In this document: piece after piece, positions 34,435 through 45,076 of the stretch | Layout: the number at the start of each line of letters is the position of its first letter | Position numbering within the stretch: position 1 is the first letter of the stretch | Assembly: GCF_014633365.1 (NCBI RefSeq) | Contig: NC_068338.1 | Span: 16,626,616 to 16,690,615, forward strand | Length of the DNA: 64,000 bases | Reading direction: 5' to 3' | DNA from: Diospyros lotus | Taxonomy: Eukaryota; Streptophyta; Magnoliopsida; Ericales; Ebenaceae | Notes under the pieces: model-generated | What the model was told of the DNA's origin: nothing | Databases searched by the model: none | The model's input: only the letters and a program-made list of their open reading frames with translations | Made by a program: the position numbers and the translations under genes

Positions 34435-34744
34435 ATGAAACAATTAGTTAGGGGAACTGTAAACATTCCACTGTGAATGTCTCATTGATCTAGGATGATT
34501 ATATAAAAAAAAAACTCCAGAAAACTCTCCTAATTTACAGGAATAGATTACAACAAATTTTAGCTAACTATTTATAGATTTGGATGAGCTAGCGCTTGGA
34601 TATCTTTATCTGATTCCGAGGATGCTATTCCTTATTCTTCTTTATCTTTTAGTTTGATTTTGCTGTGATCTTTTCTCAACATCTTGATCCTTATCCATTC
34701 AACAGATCGATCTTGTTCTTCCTTATCTCTATCTTCTTCCATCA
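34435..34744 (-). mobile_element. LTR of copia fragment C3
   Basis: Diverged copy of the C2 LTR (shared AACTCTCCTAATTTACAGGA and GATTTGGATGAG). Minus start is TGATGGAAGAAG. It abuts the C2 reverse transcriptase on one side and C3 pol on the other. Confidence 0.65.
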
Positions 34745-34871
34745 CTTTGCCTCAAGCTAGTTAATAGATATCCATTGTTCCAAGCTTGCCTTTAAGTAAT
34801 TCAAACCCTTGTTTCTGGATTGCCTTAGTTAAAATATCTACTTCTCGATCTTTAGTAGGAACTTGAGTAAG
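34745..34871 (-). pseudogene. Last part of pol of copia C3
   Basis: Minus strand VPTKDREVDILTKAIQKQGF, then the terminal GKLGTMDIY, matching the end of C2. It joins C4 reverse transcriptase sequence at about 34872 without intervening RNase H, indicating a deletion or recombination joint. Confidence 0.7.
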
Positions 34872-35212
34872 GCTAATTCATAAAACCCCAGAGGCAACTC
34901 CATGAACACCTCTTTCTATAAGTCTCCATGTAAGAATGCATTTTTTACATCTAGCTACTGCAACTTTATACCTTTCTAGAGTGCCATCAGCCTTATATTT
35001 TAAATTAAATGTCCACCTGCAGCCCACCAGTTTAACCCCCTTGGGTTTAGTCACCAACCCCCATGTCTGATTTTTATTTAGGGCCCTCATCTCCTCCAAC
35101 ATAACTACCTTCCAGTTCTGATCTTTCATAGCCTCCTCTACTAATTTTGGAATAACAATAGCATCCAAGGATGTTAGGAAGCTCTTATGGTTTGGGGAAA
35201 GGCGATGGTAGG
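34872..35212 (-). pseudogene. Start of reverse transcriptase of copia C4 (left of gypsy G1)
   Basis: Minus strand DAIVIPKLVEEAMKDQNWKV, LNKNQTWGLV, GCRWTFNLKYKADGTLERYK, then in another frame LDVKNAFLHGDL near 34945. About 40 codons are missing between the last two pieces. It continues C4 pol from 40582 across the gypsy insertion. Confidence 0.75.
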
Positions 35213-35551
35213 TGTCAGGTCCTGGGGGACTGACTTAGGATTTTAGAGAATGGGAGAGGGAAATCAAAAAGAATTGAGAGAGAAAGGAAGAATTGAGGGA
35301 GAATTCAATAGAATAGTGATAATATTTCTCAATGATACTCGAGAGGGAGAGAGAGTATCCATATTTAGCTAGGATTCTCTCCTCACGTGCTGTAACTGAT
35401 TACAGTTATAGGGAATGTACAAGCTTGCGTAGCAGCAACAAATTCTATACTACTCCCTCAGTAGCTAACTAACTCTACCTATATCCTTTCTTATTTAGTC
35501 CCTCTATTACCTTTAATTGCAAAACTACCCTTATCCCCACGGTACATGACA
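35213..35551 (-). repeat. 3' LTR of G1
   Basis: Minus orientation starts TGTCATGTACCGTGGGG and ends GACCTGACA. Preceded on the minus strand by polypurine AGGGCGGGGTAAT. Confidence 0.9.
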
Positions 35552-35566
35552 ATTACCCCGCCCTTC
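35552..35566 (-). promoter_or_regulatory. Polypurine tract of G1
   Basis: Minus strand GAAGGGCGGGGTAAT immediately before the 3' LTR. Confidence 0.7.
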
Positions 35567-36200
35567 AAAACTTTTCTTGTCCACAAGAAATATGGAGGAG
35601 GCTGGCCACACGCAGGAACTCGTTCAAGATGTCCGGAAGATACTCCCTAGTGTTATCTTCTAAGTGTTGATCAGACCATTCAATGAGAACTTGAGTAATT
35701 GGAGCGCCTTGTGTGTAAATCACTCTTCTGTCCAGTATAGCTATAGGTTCCCGGAGAGGGTCTTCAACATTGGGAAGATTTGGTAGGATGGAACTTGCTG
35801 GTTGTGCCCCCATTGCTTTCTTGAGGAGTGAAACATGAAAAAATGGGTGTATATTAGAACCCTCTGGTAATTTCAACTGGTATGCCATTGTTCCTATTCT
35901 TGCAACAACTAGAAAAGGCCCATAGAACTTTGGATGTAATTTAGAACTGGGGTGGGGAAGTAGTGTCCTGAGGTGTCCAGGTTTCAACTTGAGATACACG
36001 ATGTCACCAACTTGAAATTCTCTTTCACTTCTTCTCTTGTTTGCAAATTGCTTCATCCTATTTTGAGAATTAGCCAGCTCCTCCTTAATCCTTTGCAAGG
36101 CTTGTTGCCTCTGCTGTAGGTATGCATCGAGGGAGGCCACAGTTGAATTATCTGCCAAGGCTGGTAGGAGTGGAGGTTTGTAACCGTAAAAGGGCTTCAA
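35565..36200 (-). pseudogene. G1 integrase C-terminus with chromodomain-like end
   Basis: Contains REFQVGDIVYLKLKPGHLRT and PKFYGPFLVVARIGTMAYQL (the GPY/F-type module), then HPFFHVSLLKK and a C-terminal segment VLIEWSDQHLEDNTREYLPD that resembles a shortened chromodomain. The frame overlaps the integrase core frame at 36148-36200, so one frameshift separates them. Confidence 0.85.
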
Positions 36201-36690
36201 AAGGGGACATTTTTATGGCTGAATGGCGGCTAGAATTATACCACCATTGAGCCATCAAAAGCCACTTATGCCATGTCTTTGGTTGAAGGAAACAAGTACA
36301 CCTGAGATACATTTCCAAACACTGATTAACCCTTTCTGTTTGCCCATCCAATTCAGGGTGGTATGCACTGGACATTTTCAATTTCACTCCCAGCAATCCC
36401 ATCAATTCTTTCCATAGCCGACTAGTAAAGATTTTATCTCTATCAGAAACTATAGCCTTGGGTGTTCCATGTAGTTTCACCACTTGGTCTAGGAATATTT
36501 TAGCCACCTCTTGGGCAGTGTATGGGTGAATCAATCCCATAAAATGCCCATATTTGGTAAAACGGTCGACGACTACCATAACATAATCTCTACCTTCTGA
36601 TTTGGGTAGCCCCTCTATAAAGTCCATTGATATATCTTCCCATGAACCCCCGGGAGTATTCAAAGGTTGGAGTAGCCCAGGTGTTGCCAC
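36148..36690 (-). pseudogene. G1 integrase catalytic core
   Basis: Reads WEDISMDFIEGLPKSEGRDY, HGTPKAIVSDRDKIFTSRLW and HPELDGQTERVNQCLEMYL, so the D, D and E catalytic positions are present. Disconnected from the zinc-binding part by a stop and from the C-terminus by a frameshift. Confidence 0.88.
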
Positions 36691-36705
36691 ATTCTCTGGT
36701 TTGCA

Positions 36706-36906
36706 CTACCTACAAGTATCACACCTGATCACAAACTCCATAACATCCTTCTTGAGTCTTGGCCATCGGAAGAGTTGCTTGACCCGATAATAGGTGTTTA
36801 CAATTCCCGAGTGTCCTCCGACGGGAGAGGCGTGCAGTGCCTCTATAATTCTCTTTTTCAGTGCTTCCTCCTCCCCAATCACCAGCTTCCCTCGGTGTCT
36901 GATCAT
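36706..36906 (-). pseudogene. G1 integrase HHCC zinc-binding domain
   Basis: Reads ALHASPVGGHSGIVNTYYRV and ends RCDTCR, with the H..H..C..C pattern. A stop (TAG) follows the CR motif. Confidence 0.85.
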
Positions 36907-36957
36907 TCCATTACTTAAAGTGTAGCCTGGTTTAGATGAAGGATCTACTACAAGCTG

Positions 36958-37365
36958 CTATAAGAGTTCTCGGGTCTTCCCACTTGAGGAATAACTAGCA
37001 GCGATCTCTTGGCACCAATCTGGAATAATAGTTGAGATTGCAGCTACACTTCCCTCTTCAAGACATCTGGATAGAGCATCTGCTACTAGATTTTCTTTAC
37101 CTTTCCTATATTGGATCACATAATTCAAACCCATTAATTTAGTCATACCTTTCCATTGGAGTTGTGTATGTAGCTTCTGTTGCAGGAAAAAATTGAGGCT
37201 TTCATGGTCAGTCTTGATTACAAAGCTTCCCCCTTCAAGATAATGATGCCACTTTTCTACCGCCATTAGCACAACCAAGAGTTCTTTCTCATAGATGCTC
37301 AACCCGAGGTGTCTTGGTGCAAGGGCTTGACTGAGGAAGGCTATGGGTCTGCCTTCCTGAACCAA
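36958..37365 (-). pseudogene. G1 RNase H
   Basis: Contains PIAFLSQALAPRHLGLSIYE, KELLVVLMAVEKWHHYL, IKTDHESLNFFLQQK and ADALSR, the Ty3/gypsy RNase H motifs, including acidic active-site residues. Confidence 0.88.
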
Positions 37366-37410
37366 GACTACTCCAATCCCATTGTTGCTTGCATCGGTTT
37401 CTAGGATGAA

Positions 37411-38226
37411 CTATTTGTTAAAATCAGGTAAACCGAGAGTTGGCACTTCACTCATAGCTTGTTTAAGTTTGTAGAAAGCTTCCTCGGCCTCAGCATCCCA
37501 CTTGAACCCATCTTTCTTCAGCAGGTTAGTGAGGGGCCGACTGATTATGCCATACTCTTTAACGAATCGGCAATAGTATCTAATTAACCCTAAGAATCCT
37601 CTCAATCCTTTCACATTATGCAGCCTAGGCCAGGACACCATAGCCATCACCTTACTTGGGTCAGTGCTTACCCCTGAACTAGATATGATATGCCCAAGAT
37701 ATTCCACCTGTTGCTTAGCAAAAATACACTTTGACTCCTTAACATACAGCTTATTGATTCTAAGGACCTCAAAGGTAATTTTCAGGTGGTTTAGGTGTTG
37801 TGCAAAGGTAGGGCTGTAAATTAGGATGTCACCAAAGAATACTAGAAGGAATTTACGCAAGTATGGTTCGAAAATTTTGTTCATTAACGCCTGAAAAGTT
37901 GCGGGAACGTTAGTTAGGCCAAAGGGCATTACAAGAAACTCATAATGCCCTTGATGAGTGGTAAAAGTTGTCTTAGGGATATCTTCATGCCGCATCCTGA
38001 TTTAATGGTGGCCTAATCGGAGATCTAACTTGGTAAAGACAGATGCATTTTTTAGTTCATCAAGGAGATCTTCCACAATTGGGATGGGAAACTTGTTTTT
38101 GATGGTCATGGCATTAAGTTGACGGTAGTCAACACAAAACCTCCATGACCCATTCTTTTTCTTAACAAGCAATATGGGTGATGCAAATGGGCTATGGCTG
38201 GGTTGAATAATGGACCTGTTCAGCAT
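37411..38226 (-). pseudogene. G1 reverse transcriptase, catalytic box mutated
   Basis: Two frame pieces separated by a stop near 37999-38001. The first has [20 protein letters not shown]; the second has HYEFLVMPFGLTNVPATFQA and LLVFFGDILIYS. The normal (Y/F)xDD box has its first catalytic Asp replaced by Gly (FFGD), which should abolish polymerase activity. Family assignment is secure. Confidence 0.9.
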
Positions 38227-38504
38227 ATCTTTGATGAGTTTTTCTATCTCGATTTTCTGTCTAGGTGGGTATCGATAGGCTCTTAGGTTAATAGGTTCTG
38301 CATTAGGCTTAAGGTTGATAGCATGGTCATAGGATCTCTTGGGTGGTAGGGAATTTGGCTCGGAAAAGAGGTCCTTAAATTCAAGTAACAGTATGTTAAG
38401 TGAGTCAAATTCGTGTACCTGCCATGGGCTATGAGGGTTACTGCCGAATGTCCTTGCTCCCCGAGGGCAACTTCCATGGTATGGATAGAAAATAGTTGAG
38501 CCAC

Positions 38505-38966
38505 CTATGATAACTTGTTCTTGAGTATCCTTTGTAACCTCTTACCCGAGATGATTTTGCATACTCCGACCTCTGGGTTGCCCGTTAGAACCTTCTTGTT
38601 GCCAGTTTTTTCAAAGGTCACTTCCATCTTATTGAAATCAAAACTGATTGGACTAACTCCCTCCATCCAATCTACTCCCAACACAACATCACAACCTCCC
38701 AACTTTAGCAACCTCAGGTTAGTTGAGAAATTTTCTCCATTCATCTCCCAACAGAAATCCTTACAGGCCGACTGACTCAACACCTTGCTACCGTTGGCAA
38801 CCGTTACTGATAAGGGAAGGGAAGGACTGACTTCACACCCTAATTTTCTTACCACAACTTCATCCAAGAAGCTGTGGGTACTCCCACTATCAATGAGAAC
38901 CATGATCGGATTGCTGTTTACCCTTCCTTCTACATTGATAACCTTACTATGGTTAACTCCTTTCAA
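38505..38966 (-). pseudogene. G1 aspartic protease
   Basis: Reads IMVLIDSGSTHSFLDEVVVR (active-site DSG intact) and GCDVVLGVDWMEGVSPI. An in-frame TAG at 38505-38507 separates it from the link to reverse transcriptase, and a TAA upstream separates it from the zinc knuckle. Confidence 0.88.
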
Positions 38967-39071
38967 AGCATGTAATGAAATCTCCCCTTAGTCCTCCCTC
39001 TCATTTTCAGAGGGTTCCTCTCCTTCCTCATTGTCCTCATCTTCCCCTTCCATTAGCAGTAGTTGTCTCTT

Positions 39072-39117
39072 ACACTTATGGCCCACAAAATACTTGTCTC
39101 CACATTTGTAGCATAGA
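39072..39117 (-). pseudogene. G1 gag zinc knuckle
   Basis: Minus strand CYKCGDKYFVGHKC, a CCHC zinc knuckle. It is in a different frame from gag because of a run of seven C near 39155-39161. Confidence 0.8.
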
Positions 39118-39150
39118 CCAGCTACTCGCCTTTGCTCTATTAGTTTACCT

Positions 39151-40152
39151 CTAGAGGGGGGGAACAGGGTTGGTGGAAGGTAGAGCTAGGACACCTCTTC
39201 CTTGGAACCCACCTTCTTTGGGTGGCAACCTATTCCCAGCTTGCCAGCCTCCTGTGAACACTCCTTTCGCCTGATTCTTTTGTTTCTTGACCAACGCATC
39301 AACGATCATCTCTTGTAACCTCGCGCTCTCTGTAGCCTGTTTCACCGTGTGAGGCTGCATCATCTTCACCATCGATCTGATCTCATCCCCTAGGCCACTA
39401 ATGAAGCTTGAAACGTAATACTCCTCGAACAACTGAGGATTATGTACCATCATCAACGACCTAAGCTCCTCGAATTTTTGCTTATAGATCTGGACCGTCC
39501 CCTCTTGTTTGAGTTTGTTAAACTCTTCAATTATGTCCCTCATGCATTTATCTCCGAACCTTACACACAAATCTTCTACAAACACACCCCAGGGGCTTCC
39601 CTCCTTGACCACGAGCCACCCTTGATACCAAGCATCTCCCACATCATTCAGGTAGGCAGAAGCCATGGTGACCTTTTGCTGTTTCGGAATTTGATATAAG
39701 GAGAATACTCGTTCGCATCTTCTCAACCACCACCTTGGGTTCTCTCCTTCAAACAAGGGAATCTCGAGCTTCAGCGTGGGGTAGATCGGATGGTGTCGAT
39801 TAGCCAACACTCCCGGCCTCCTTTCCCTTACATTCTCCCCCACTGTATCCGTATCAAACTCGAACTCTGACGTTCCCACCGGTCGGGATTCTACCCCTAC
39901 TCCTGGAAAAATGGGCTCCGTTCGGTCTCTCGGAGGAAACTCAAAAGAGAGCCTTAATGGTTGCTGTTGGGTGAACATTCGCGCGATCATTTGCATTTGT
40001 TCCATCATTTGCTCCCAAAAGATAGTGCTCTGCTCGCGACTCTCCAGCCTCCAACGTTCCATTGCCTGGTCAATTCTGGAATCGACTCCCGCTCCAATCG
40101 ATAGTTCGAGCATTCCCATTTGATTATGTACCTCCGCTATTGCTGTCGTCAT
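39151..40152 (-). pseudogene. G1 gag (capsid) frame
   Basis: 333 codons, with PTLKLEIPLFEGENPRWWLR, VGDAWYQGWLVV, LCVRFGD and FEELRSLMMVHNPQLFEEYY, the plant gypsy gag (retrotrans_gag-type) pattern. The frame ends in the C run just before the zinc knuckle. Confidence 0.85.
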
Positions 40153-40227
40153 TTATTGTAGCTGAGATTCCATTTGCTTCATTCTTGTCCCGTCGGTTAT
40201 GGTTGTCACACAACGCCCAAGAATGTT

Positions 40228-40240
40228 GCTCTGATACCAG
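40228..40240 (-). promoter_or_regulatory. Primer-binding site of G1 (initiator tRNA-Met)
   Basis: Minus strand TGGTATCAGAGC close inside the 5' LTR (three bases away). Confidence 0.85.
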
Positions 40241-40242
40241 AT

Positions 40243-40581
40243 TGTCAGGTCTCGAGGGACTGACTTAGGATTTTAGAGAATGGGAGAGGGAAATCAGAAA
40301 GAATTGAGAGAGAAAGGAAGAATTGAGGGAGAATTCAATAGAATAGTGATAATATTTCTCAATGATACTCGAGAGGGAGAGAGAGTATCCATATATAGCT
40401 AGGATTCCCTCCTCATGTGCTGTAACCGATTATAGCTATAGGGAATGTACAAGCTTGCATAGCAGCAATAAATTCTGTACTACTCCCTCAACAGCTAACT
40501 AACACTGCCTATATCCTTTCTTATTTAGTCCCTTTATTACATTTAGTTGCAAAACTACCCTTATCCCCACGGTACATGACA
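40243..40581 (-). repeat. 5' LTR of G1
   Basis: Direct copy of 35213-35551 with scattered differences. Confidence 0.9.
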
Positions 40582-41784
40582 ATAGGATAGATAATTGGTC
40601 AAAGGGTGTTTTGTACAGGTTCTAACCCCTTTCAGGACAGCAATGGGAAGGTCCAAATCAGATGGTTCAGGATTAAGTAGGACTGAAATTGATGGGATAG
40701 AACCTGGTTGTTGGCTGAATTTCATACCTTGGTCAGGTTCTGATGTTGATGTGGCTCAATGGGCCGTCTTCATTTGAATACATAAGGAGAGCTCTATAAC
40801 CTAATGGGAGTGGGCTGCTGATGCATTGCTTGTTCATTGCAGAGGACATGCAGATGGGAGGAAGTTTGCTGGACAGAGGAAGAAGGAACACAAGGACCAT
40901 CAACTTCACTAAAGCTTAGTATTGCGGGTCCTAGGCTTGGAAAGGAATTAGAGGCTTGATCATCATACCCTACAGTCTCCCCCGGAAGATTAACTTGAGT
41001 AGGACCAAAAAATAACTGAGATTCCACAAAGGTGACATCTTTGGAGACATAGAATTTCCGAGAGGTAGGGTTGTCACATTTGTAGCCCTTTTGGATAGGA
41101 GAATACCCAAGAAAGACACCTAGGAGCTCTAGGATCAAGTTTGTCCCGATTGGTTTTAGGAATGTGAACAAAACACACACACCCAAACACTCTAAGGGGA
41201 AGAGGAGAATCCAAACTCATATCTGGGAAAAATGATGCCAAAAAGTGAAAGGGACTTTGGTTGTTTAAGACCATAGATGGAACCCGGTTAATAACATAAG
41301 CTGCTATTAGGACAGCTTCCCCCAAAAAATTTTTAGGAACATGGTGATGATGAAGAAGAGATCTTGCCACATTGAGGAGATGTTTCATCTTTCGTTCAGG
41401 TACTCCATTTTGTTGTGAAGTATCTATGCAAGAAGATTTATGAACTATCCCCTCTTGCTGGAAAAATTGATGCAAGTGATTGTTGAAATAATCCCTTACA
41501 TTATCAATGCGAAATTTTTTAATGGGAGTACCAAATTGAGTGGAAATCATTTCGCAAAAAGAGGGTAAAACAGTCCCAATGGCAGCTTTGTTTTTTAACA
41601 AAAAAATCCAACACATTCGTGTATAGTCATCTATAAAAGAAATAAACCATCTTTCCCTAGAACAATTGGGTATTTTGGATGGTCCCCAAACATCAGAATG
41701 AATTAAATAAAATGGCTTAGATGACAGTCTATTACTTATTGGATAAGACACCTGATGGTGTTTAGCAATGGCACACACATCATA
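40582..41784 (-). pseudogene. Integrase and linker of copia C4 (right of G1)
   Basis: Minus strand IHSDVWGPSKIPNC, FISFIDDYTRMCWIFLLKNK, DTSQQNGVPERKMKHLLNVA and AYVINRVPSMVL, the copia integrase core. After a frame change, FLGYSPIQKGYKCDNPTSRK. Near 40600-40640 DLDLPIAVLKGVRTCTKHPL leads to NYLSY at the gypsy joint, which continues with HRLSP at 35212. Confidence 0.85.
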
Positions 41785-42144
41785 CTAAAAACTACTAGGG
41801 TCTAGAGTCTTAAACAAGGTGGGAAATATACTTTTTACGAGAACAAACAGAGGATGACCTAGCCTAAAATGATCAAGCCAAACATTGGACAGATCTGAGA
41901 TTGACTGTGATGAAAAAGCAATTCTCAGCTGTCTCCCTCTAGGGCAATCACTCTCCCTTTGCAAGACATATAGTCCATTTTGTTCCTCAGCCACACTAAT
42001 CATTTTCCCTATGTCCTCGGCTTGAAATTTACACATATGAGGAGAGAAAATAGCATGGCAATTCAGTTCTTTAGTAAGCTGATGAATAGAGATAAGATTC
42101 GTAGACAAATTAGATACGTGAAGTACCTGTTTGATGGATAACAT
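41785..42144 (-). pseudogene. GAG-pre-integrase region of copia C4
   Basis: Reads VLHVSNLSTNLISIHQLTKE and DHFRLGHPLF, typical of the pre-integrase region. Ends at a stop before the integrase core. Confidence 0.8.
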
Positions 42145-43426
42145 AGGGCCAAGATTGACTTTTCTCTATCCTTGGATAGGAACTAAGGTTCCATTGGCTA
42201 TAGTTATCTATTTGGTGGTTTCAAGAGGCTCATATGTCTCAAAAACATTTAGGTTAGGGGTCATGTGATCAGTGCCTCCTAAATCTAGGATCCACATGTT
42301 ATTCCTATCAATTGAAAAGAACAAGGATTGAGGTGTTTACCTTGTTGTGGAAGAGAGTAAGCTTCATTTTGAATGGTCCGTAGAAATTTTTTTCAGCTTG
42401 TTAATCCCCTCTGCATTCAATTGATTCAGATCTGGTCCCCCGGAATCAGCCTTATCAAAGGACCCAGCTTCCTCTCACTCCTTGCTTGAGAGATAAACTT
42501 GGTGCTTTAGATTCCTAACTCCCCGTATCTTGCTTAAGACTGCTTCCTTTCCATGGAGTTTGAAGCAAGTCTCCCTAGTATGTCTAGGTTTCTTGCAATA
42601 GCCACACCATTACCCTTCTCGGCTGGAATTCCCTTCTTGGCTGGAATTTTTTGTTTGGCCCTCTGATTTCCTTGCTTTGAACCTTACTCCTTCTTTGTGA
42701 CTGGTCATCATGGAAGAACCTTCAGAAGGATTCTCATTAAGCATGGCACCCCTCCGATTTTCTTCACTTCTAACAAAAGAAAACACTTCATTATTAAGTG
42801 TAGGAAGTTTATCTTGACCAAGCACTTGAATCCTCACTTGATCAAATTCGGAATTGAGGCCTTCTAGGAATTCTACAATCCTATCCCTCTAAAAAATCCT
42901 ATTGAGGGTGGCAGTATCCTCACTGCACACCATTTTGATGTTCTAATAATGATCAAGCTCCAACCACAAGCCCTTCATCCTATTATGGTATTCAATTACA
43001 GTTAATGGTCCTTGCCCTAGTACCACTAATTTTGGTCTTGATCTCAAAGATGACTGAGGCATCTTGGACCTTAGAGTAGGTTTGATTCCCTGTATACCAA
43101 ATCTCCTTTGTTGAACATAAGAACATAAAATTCTTACTAACCTCAGGCTGCATTGCACTCCATAGCCAAGACATAATTAGGGAATCTTCAACATCCCATG
43201 CTGTGAAAGAGGGATTTGTGTTGCTCGGAGGAGGAGCAGTCAAGTGGCTGATCTTCCCTCAGCCTTTGAGGAAGGTCTTTACGAGTGGAGCCCACTGCAG
43301 ATAATTCCTATCGTCTAACCAGTAGGAATGGTGGATACCCGGCAAATCTCCAGCTTCAGTTGGCAGTTCAACTGGAGTTGACTCTCCAGTTGTTAGGGTG
43401 GGAGCAGTTTCAGATAGTTTAGACAT
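42145..43426 (-). pseudogene. Gag, zinc knuckle and protease of copia C4
   Basis: Gag starts at the ATG at 43426 (MSKLSETAPTLTTGE). Pieces include FTAWDVEDSLIMSWLWSAMQ near 43200, the zinc knuckle CGYCKKPRHTRETC near 42600, and the protease box WILDLGGTDHMT near 42290, where DSG has become DLG. Stops and shifts interrupt it. Confidence 0.8.
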
Positions 43427-43548
43427 CTCTACTAGAATAATTGGTAGATCAAAGACAAAAAGGCAATGAAGGCTTCAAGAGGAATAGAAAGGAAACTGTG
43501 TAATGAAGGCACACTTAGAATTTTTAGGCGGGCTTAACTGGTATCTTA

Positions 43549-43561
43549 GGCTCTGATACCA
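43549..43561 (-). promoter_or_regulatory. Primer-binding site of copia C4 (initiator tRNA-Met)
   Basis: Minus strand TGGTATCAGAGCC directly follows the 5' LTR. Confidence 0.85.
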
Positions 43562-43882
43562 TGTAGAAGAACTGAAAATCATAAGTTCATTCTCCAATAA
43601 TCTTTGAATATACATGGGAGGTCCACTTATAGAGGAGATGGGGAACTACATTAGGAAACCTAAACCTACCTTCTACAAGAATTACAGCATAGGAAAGACA
43701 AACATATTTACAATCTTAGGAAAGTTTCCTAAGTCTGGAATAGGAAAGATCCTTTCCTATTCCAAATTAGGAAGCTACTAAAGTCTGCATATCTCCATAT
43801 TATCTCCATATCATATAAAGCTGCATATCACATGCATATCTCCATATCTTATACGGATCACACACATCTTTAGTCACCAACA
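43562..43882 (-). mobile_element. 5' LTR of copia C4
   Basis: Minus orientation TGTTGGTGACTAAAG to CTTCTACA. CCTCTATAAGTGGACC on the minus strand is TATA-like. The matching 3' LTR was not found; C4's 3' half is deleted at 34872. Confidence 0.75.
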
Positions 43883-45076
43883 ATAAAAACCAAAATACTT
43901 GCTCTCTACATCTCCACTCTACAACTATTTTTTTTTTTTAAATATGTGCTAAATATCTCCTAACACATGCTATTTCAAAACATTATGGGCCTATTTAGTT
44001 GTAGAAAACATTTTTTATTTTCCAACTCTAATATTCTATTGGACAATTGAATGTCCCATGACAAAATAGAGAACTCAATTTTCTATTTTTTCAACTTTAT
44101 AATATGAACTAGAAAACATCATTTTTTAGGACATCTTTAGTTGTAGAATTGGAGTTGAAAACTAGAAAATGTTTTCTGAAAATGAATGGGAGCCTATGCT
44201 TTTCTGTCAAAATATTTTTGAAACCATAATGATTACTCTATTATTTCACCCTCACGCCGTTTCTTCTTAAACATGATTAAAAGTTTCAAAACATTTTTCT
44301 TTTAAATATTTTGAAACATTCCTTCTTTCCATGTGGATCAATCAAATCTCACTCACATAGGTCTCGAATAGTTGTTAAAAAATGTCAAAACATTTTACTA
44401 ATAGTTTTGAAACATGCTCGCAACATTTCAAAATTGTACACACTAACGGCCAGTTTTCTTACAATAGGTCTTGGGTATATTACTTAGTCCAATGAGCCAA
44501 TAAGTCACCTTCAACTAGCACTTCTGGATGAGAATCCGTGGTGTTCCAAGCAGATATGAGCATAGATAGAAATGATTGTTGAGCTCAAATTCCTATAGTT
44601 AACCGCACCTAGTGGGATTAACGTTGGATATGTTATTGTAGACTAAACCACATAGATGGAAAAGCATATAACAAGCACAAGAAAAATAAAAAATAAATAA
44701 ATAAAAAGAGAAAAGAAATTCTACATATCTAAAGGAATATAAAATATCTCCAAATAATCCAAACGTTATCTAAAGAGAAAGAATGCCATTCTTAAGGTGA
44801 AAAAACAAAAAAAAATGCAGAAGGTTGGACATTTCTACAAGGTAAAATAAACAACTTAGGACATAAGTGTCAAATTATGAATTGTGATACCTGAATTGGT
44901 TGATTGGCACTAATTAATTGAGGACACTTCTTCATTCTAGTTTTGGGCAAAACTTATACGTGAATTGTGCTAGTGATGCAGGACCCAAACAAAAAAAAAA
45001 TGAGTAATCTCAATTACTCAAAACCAATATCAATATTCAATATTATTGATCAAAATCTATTCTTCAATAATTCACT
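43883..45076. other. AT-rich intron sequence with an RTE tail remnant
   Basis: No coding signal. At about 44570-44640, GTTGAGCTCAAATTCCTATA and CACCTAGTGGGATTAACG resemble the RTE 3' tail at 24720-24980. Confidence 0.4.

Larger units (their letters stand above)
35213..40581 (-). mobile_element. Full-length Ty3/gypsy chromovirus G1, nested in copia C4
   Basis: 339-bp LTRs (35213-35551 and 40243-40581) enclose gag, protease, reverse transcriptase, RNase H and integrase on the minus strand, in the order typical of Ty3/gypsy. A chromodomain-like C-terminus follows the integrase. The duplication is GTAGG/ATAGG, four of five bases matching. The LTRs differ at roughly twenty positions by eye, so it is clearly older than N1. 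Stops, a frameshift in a C run and a mutated catalytic box make it inactive. Confidence 0.9.
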
